DNA from: Burkholderiales bacterium
Lineage (GTDB): Bacteria > Pseudomonadota > Gammaproteobacteria > Burkholderiales > SHXO01
Assembly: GCA_026125625.1 (NCBI GenBank)
Contig: JAHCKU010000026.1
Span: 1-16,296, forward strand
Direction of reading: 5' to 3'
Length of the DNA stretch: 16,296 nucleotides
Positions 14,796-16,296 of this stretch are shown piece by piece (within the stretch, counting starts at the first letter, position 1; each line of letters opens with the position of its first letter). The notes under the pieces are model-generated. The model was not told the DNA's origin. It was given only the letters and a program-made list of their open reading frames with translations, and searched no databases. Made by a program: the position numbers and the translations under genes.

Positions 14796-16296
14796 TCAAG
14801 CCGGACAGGCGGTCGAGGGCCGACTGTATTACTTTCCCTACGAGGCATTCGAAGGCGTTCTGGGCATCCGAGGTCCGGAGCGAGTGGTGCTGTTCGCCGA
14901 CATGTGCAGGCTCAACGCCCTGTACATGATCGCCCGCGCAGGCTCGGGACACATCGGCAGCAGTTTCAGCAGTCTGGATATCGTCAGCTGGCTGTTGCTC
15001 GAAGAGCTCGACCTTGCCCCGGATCCACGATCGCCCGGTGATCTGTTCTTCAGTTCCAAGGGGCACGACGCGCCCGGTTACTACGCTGCACTCATTGCCA
15101 TGGGGCGCCTGCCGTTCGACCTGCTGCATCGCCTGCGACGCCTCGATGGCCTGCCGGGTCATCCCGATATTTCCACACCCGGTATCGTGACCAACACCGG
15201 GTCGCTCGGCATGGGTGTGTCGAAGGCCAAAGGCATGGTGCTCGCGAACCGTCTGCTGGGGCGCCGCGGACGGGTTTGCGTGATGACCGGTGACGGTGAA
15301 CTGCAGGAAGGGCAATTCTGGGAGTCGCTCATCTCGGCGGCCAATCTCGGCATGGGGGAACTCACCGTGGTCATCGACCACAACAAGCTGCAGTCCGACA
15401 CCTTCGTGCGCAACGTCTCCGATCTCGGCGATCTGGAAGGCAAGCTGAGGGCATTCGGCTGGGCAGTCGAGCGCTGCGACGGTCACGATATTCGCGCACT
15501 GGATGCAGCGCTGCGACGACTTGCAACTGCGTCGGACCGACCCAAAGTCCTGGTGGCCGACACGATCAAGGGACGTGGTGTGTCCTTCATGGAGCACACT
15601 GCGCTGGATTCGGACGTGGCGATGTACCGGTTCCACAGCGGTGCGCCGGATGCGGCAGCATACCAGCGTGCGGCCCGGGAGTTGCTCGATCGGGTCGATG
15701 GCGAGGCCCGCGCGCTGGGCATCACGCTTTCCGCGCCACGATGGACAGAGCGCGAGGTTGCAGCGGCTCCGGCATCGCCACATAGACTCATTCCGGCATA
15801 CTCCAAGGCGCTCATCAAGGAGGCTGCACGTCATCCTAATCTGGTTGCCCTGGATGCCGACCTGATTCTCGATACCGGGCTGATACCGTTTCGCGATCAG
15901 TATCCCGAGCGTTTCCTCGAATGCGGTATTGCCGAGCAGGATATGGTGTCCATCGCCGGCGGAATTGCGCTGCGCGGGGGATTGCCTGTCGTGCACTCGT
16001 TCGCCTGCTTCCTGTCGTCTCGCCCCAACGAGCAGATCTACAACAACGCGACCGAGCAGACCAAGATCATCTACGTGGGTTCGCTCGCCGGTGTCGTCCC
16101 GGCAGGCCCTGGACACTCGCACCAGGCAGTGCGAGACATCTCCGCGCTTGCCGCCGTACCGGGCATGCTGATGCTCGAGCCATGCTGTGAAGAGGAGGTG
16201 GTGCCTATCGTCGACTACTGCGTGAATCGCCATGCGGCGAGTAGCTATATCAGGCTGGTCTCCCTGCCATGGGAGATCCCCTACCGGCTGCCTGGC
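14788..16296 (+). CDS. Transketolase-family thiamine-diphosphate enzyme (partial, C-terminus off window)
   Basis: The frame is open for 503 codons to the right edge. It begins at ATG 14788, inside the end of neuA. In order it shows H55 in GSGHIGSS, SSKGHDAPGYYAALIAMG, GHPD, NTGSLGMG, and the TPP/metal motif G168-DG ending at N199 (DHNKLQSD). The pyrimidine-domain catalytic glutamate is E383 (CGIAEQ), and GPGHSHQAVRDI carries the histidine pair. N- and C-terminal halves are on one chain, unlike the split pairs in some bacteria, and are shorter than housekeeping TktA, with an inter-domain segment around 275-330. All cofactor residues are intact, so it should transfer a two-carbon ketol (or acyl) unit. 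Its place at the end of a NeuB/NeuA cassette argues for a dedicated role in building a sugar rather than in the pentose phosphate pathway. A DXS-like activity is an alternative. Confidence 0.88.
   Translation, partial: MGDQAGQAVEGRLYYFPYEAFEGVLGIRGPERVVLFADMCRLNALYMIARAGSGHIGSSFSSLDIVSWLLLEELDLAPDPRSPGDLFFSSKGHDAPGYYAALIAMGRLPFDLLHRLRRLDGLPGHPDISTPGIVTNTGSLGMGVSKAKGMVLANRLLGRRGRVCVMTGDGELQEGQFWESLISAANLGMGELTVVIDHNKLQSDTFVRNVSDLGDLEGKLRAFGWAVERCDGHDIRALDAALRRLATASDRPKVLVADTIKGRGVSFMEHTALDSDVAMYRFHSGAPDAAAYQRAARELLDRVDGEARALGITLSAPRWTEREVAAAPASPHRLIPAYSKALIKEAARHPNLVALDADLILDTGLIPFRDQYPERFLECGIAEQDMVSIAGGIALRGGLPVVHSFACFLSSRPNEQIYNNATEQTKIIYVGSLAGVVPAGPGHSHQAVRDISALAAVPGMLMLEPCCEEEVVPIVDYCVNRHAASSYIRLVSLPWEIPYRLPG

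Noticed and set aside
14677..16233. 518-codon minus-strand frame opposite the transketolase
   Set aside because: The plus strand carries an uninterrupted transketolase with TPP motifs; the antisense peptide matches nothing I recognise.
1..16296. CRISPR arrays, tRNA/rRNA genes, insertion sequences
   Set aside because: No regularly spaced direct repeats, no cloverleaf-like segments and no transposase frames or terminal inverted repeats were seen.

Overview
The window is a surface-polysaccharide (probably LPS O-antigen or capsule) biosynthesis locus. It comes from a GC-rich Gram-negative bacterium, most likely a pseudomonad- or xanthomonad-like member of the Pseudomonadota. The evidence is gene content: a ManC/XanB-type bifunctional GDP-mannose enzyme, a complete rmlBDAC set, and a WbpV/WbpL/WbpM-like initiation trio. 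The species cannot be named from the sequence. No tRNA, rRNA, insertion sequence, integrase or CRISPR array is visible, and neither wzx, wzy nor ABC-transporter genes are in view, so the locus continues beyond the window.

Layout. (1) 1-1285, minus strand: manC, cut by the left edge. (2) A 208-bp divergent intergenic region. (3) 1494-4895, plus strand: rmlB-rmlD-rmlA-rmlC, tightly packed with overlapping stops and starts, making dTDP-L-rhamnose. (4) 4896-5280: a 385-bp gap with a hairpin after rmlC and two promoter candidates. (5) 5281-9977: a WbbL-like GT2 glycosyltransferase, an atypical SDR epimerase, a WecA/WbpL-type polyprenyl-phosphate sugar-phosphate transferase and a WbpM/CapD-type UDP-sugar 4,6-dehydratase. 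Together these would make and load the first (N-acetylamino-sugar) residue on undecaprenyl phosphate and add a sugar, probably rhamnose. (6) A 143-bp gap with two small hairpins. (7) 10121-16296, plus strand: six translationally coupled genes, namely a NeuB-family synthase, a KdsC-like HAD phosphatase, a PtmA-like SDR, an aldehyde dehydrogenase, a NeuA-family cytidylyltransferase and a full-length-type transketolase cut by the right edge.

The last block is the most interesting part. NeuB, HAD phosphatase and NeuA form a minimal set for a CMP-activated 2-keto-3-deoxy sugar acid made through a phosphorylated intermediate, as in the KDN pathway. Interleaved with them are an SDR, an ALDH with intact catalytic residues and a thiamine-diphosphate transketolase, which no standard Neu5Ac, legionaminic or pseudaminic acid pathway needs. 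The cytidylyltransferase also departs from its family at two motifs near the active site. I infer a dedicated pathway to an unusual, possibly undescribed, nonulosonic (or chain-extended) acid. Its chemistry cannot be settled from sequence alone.
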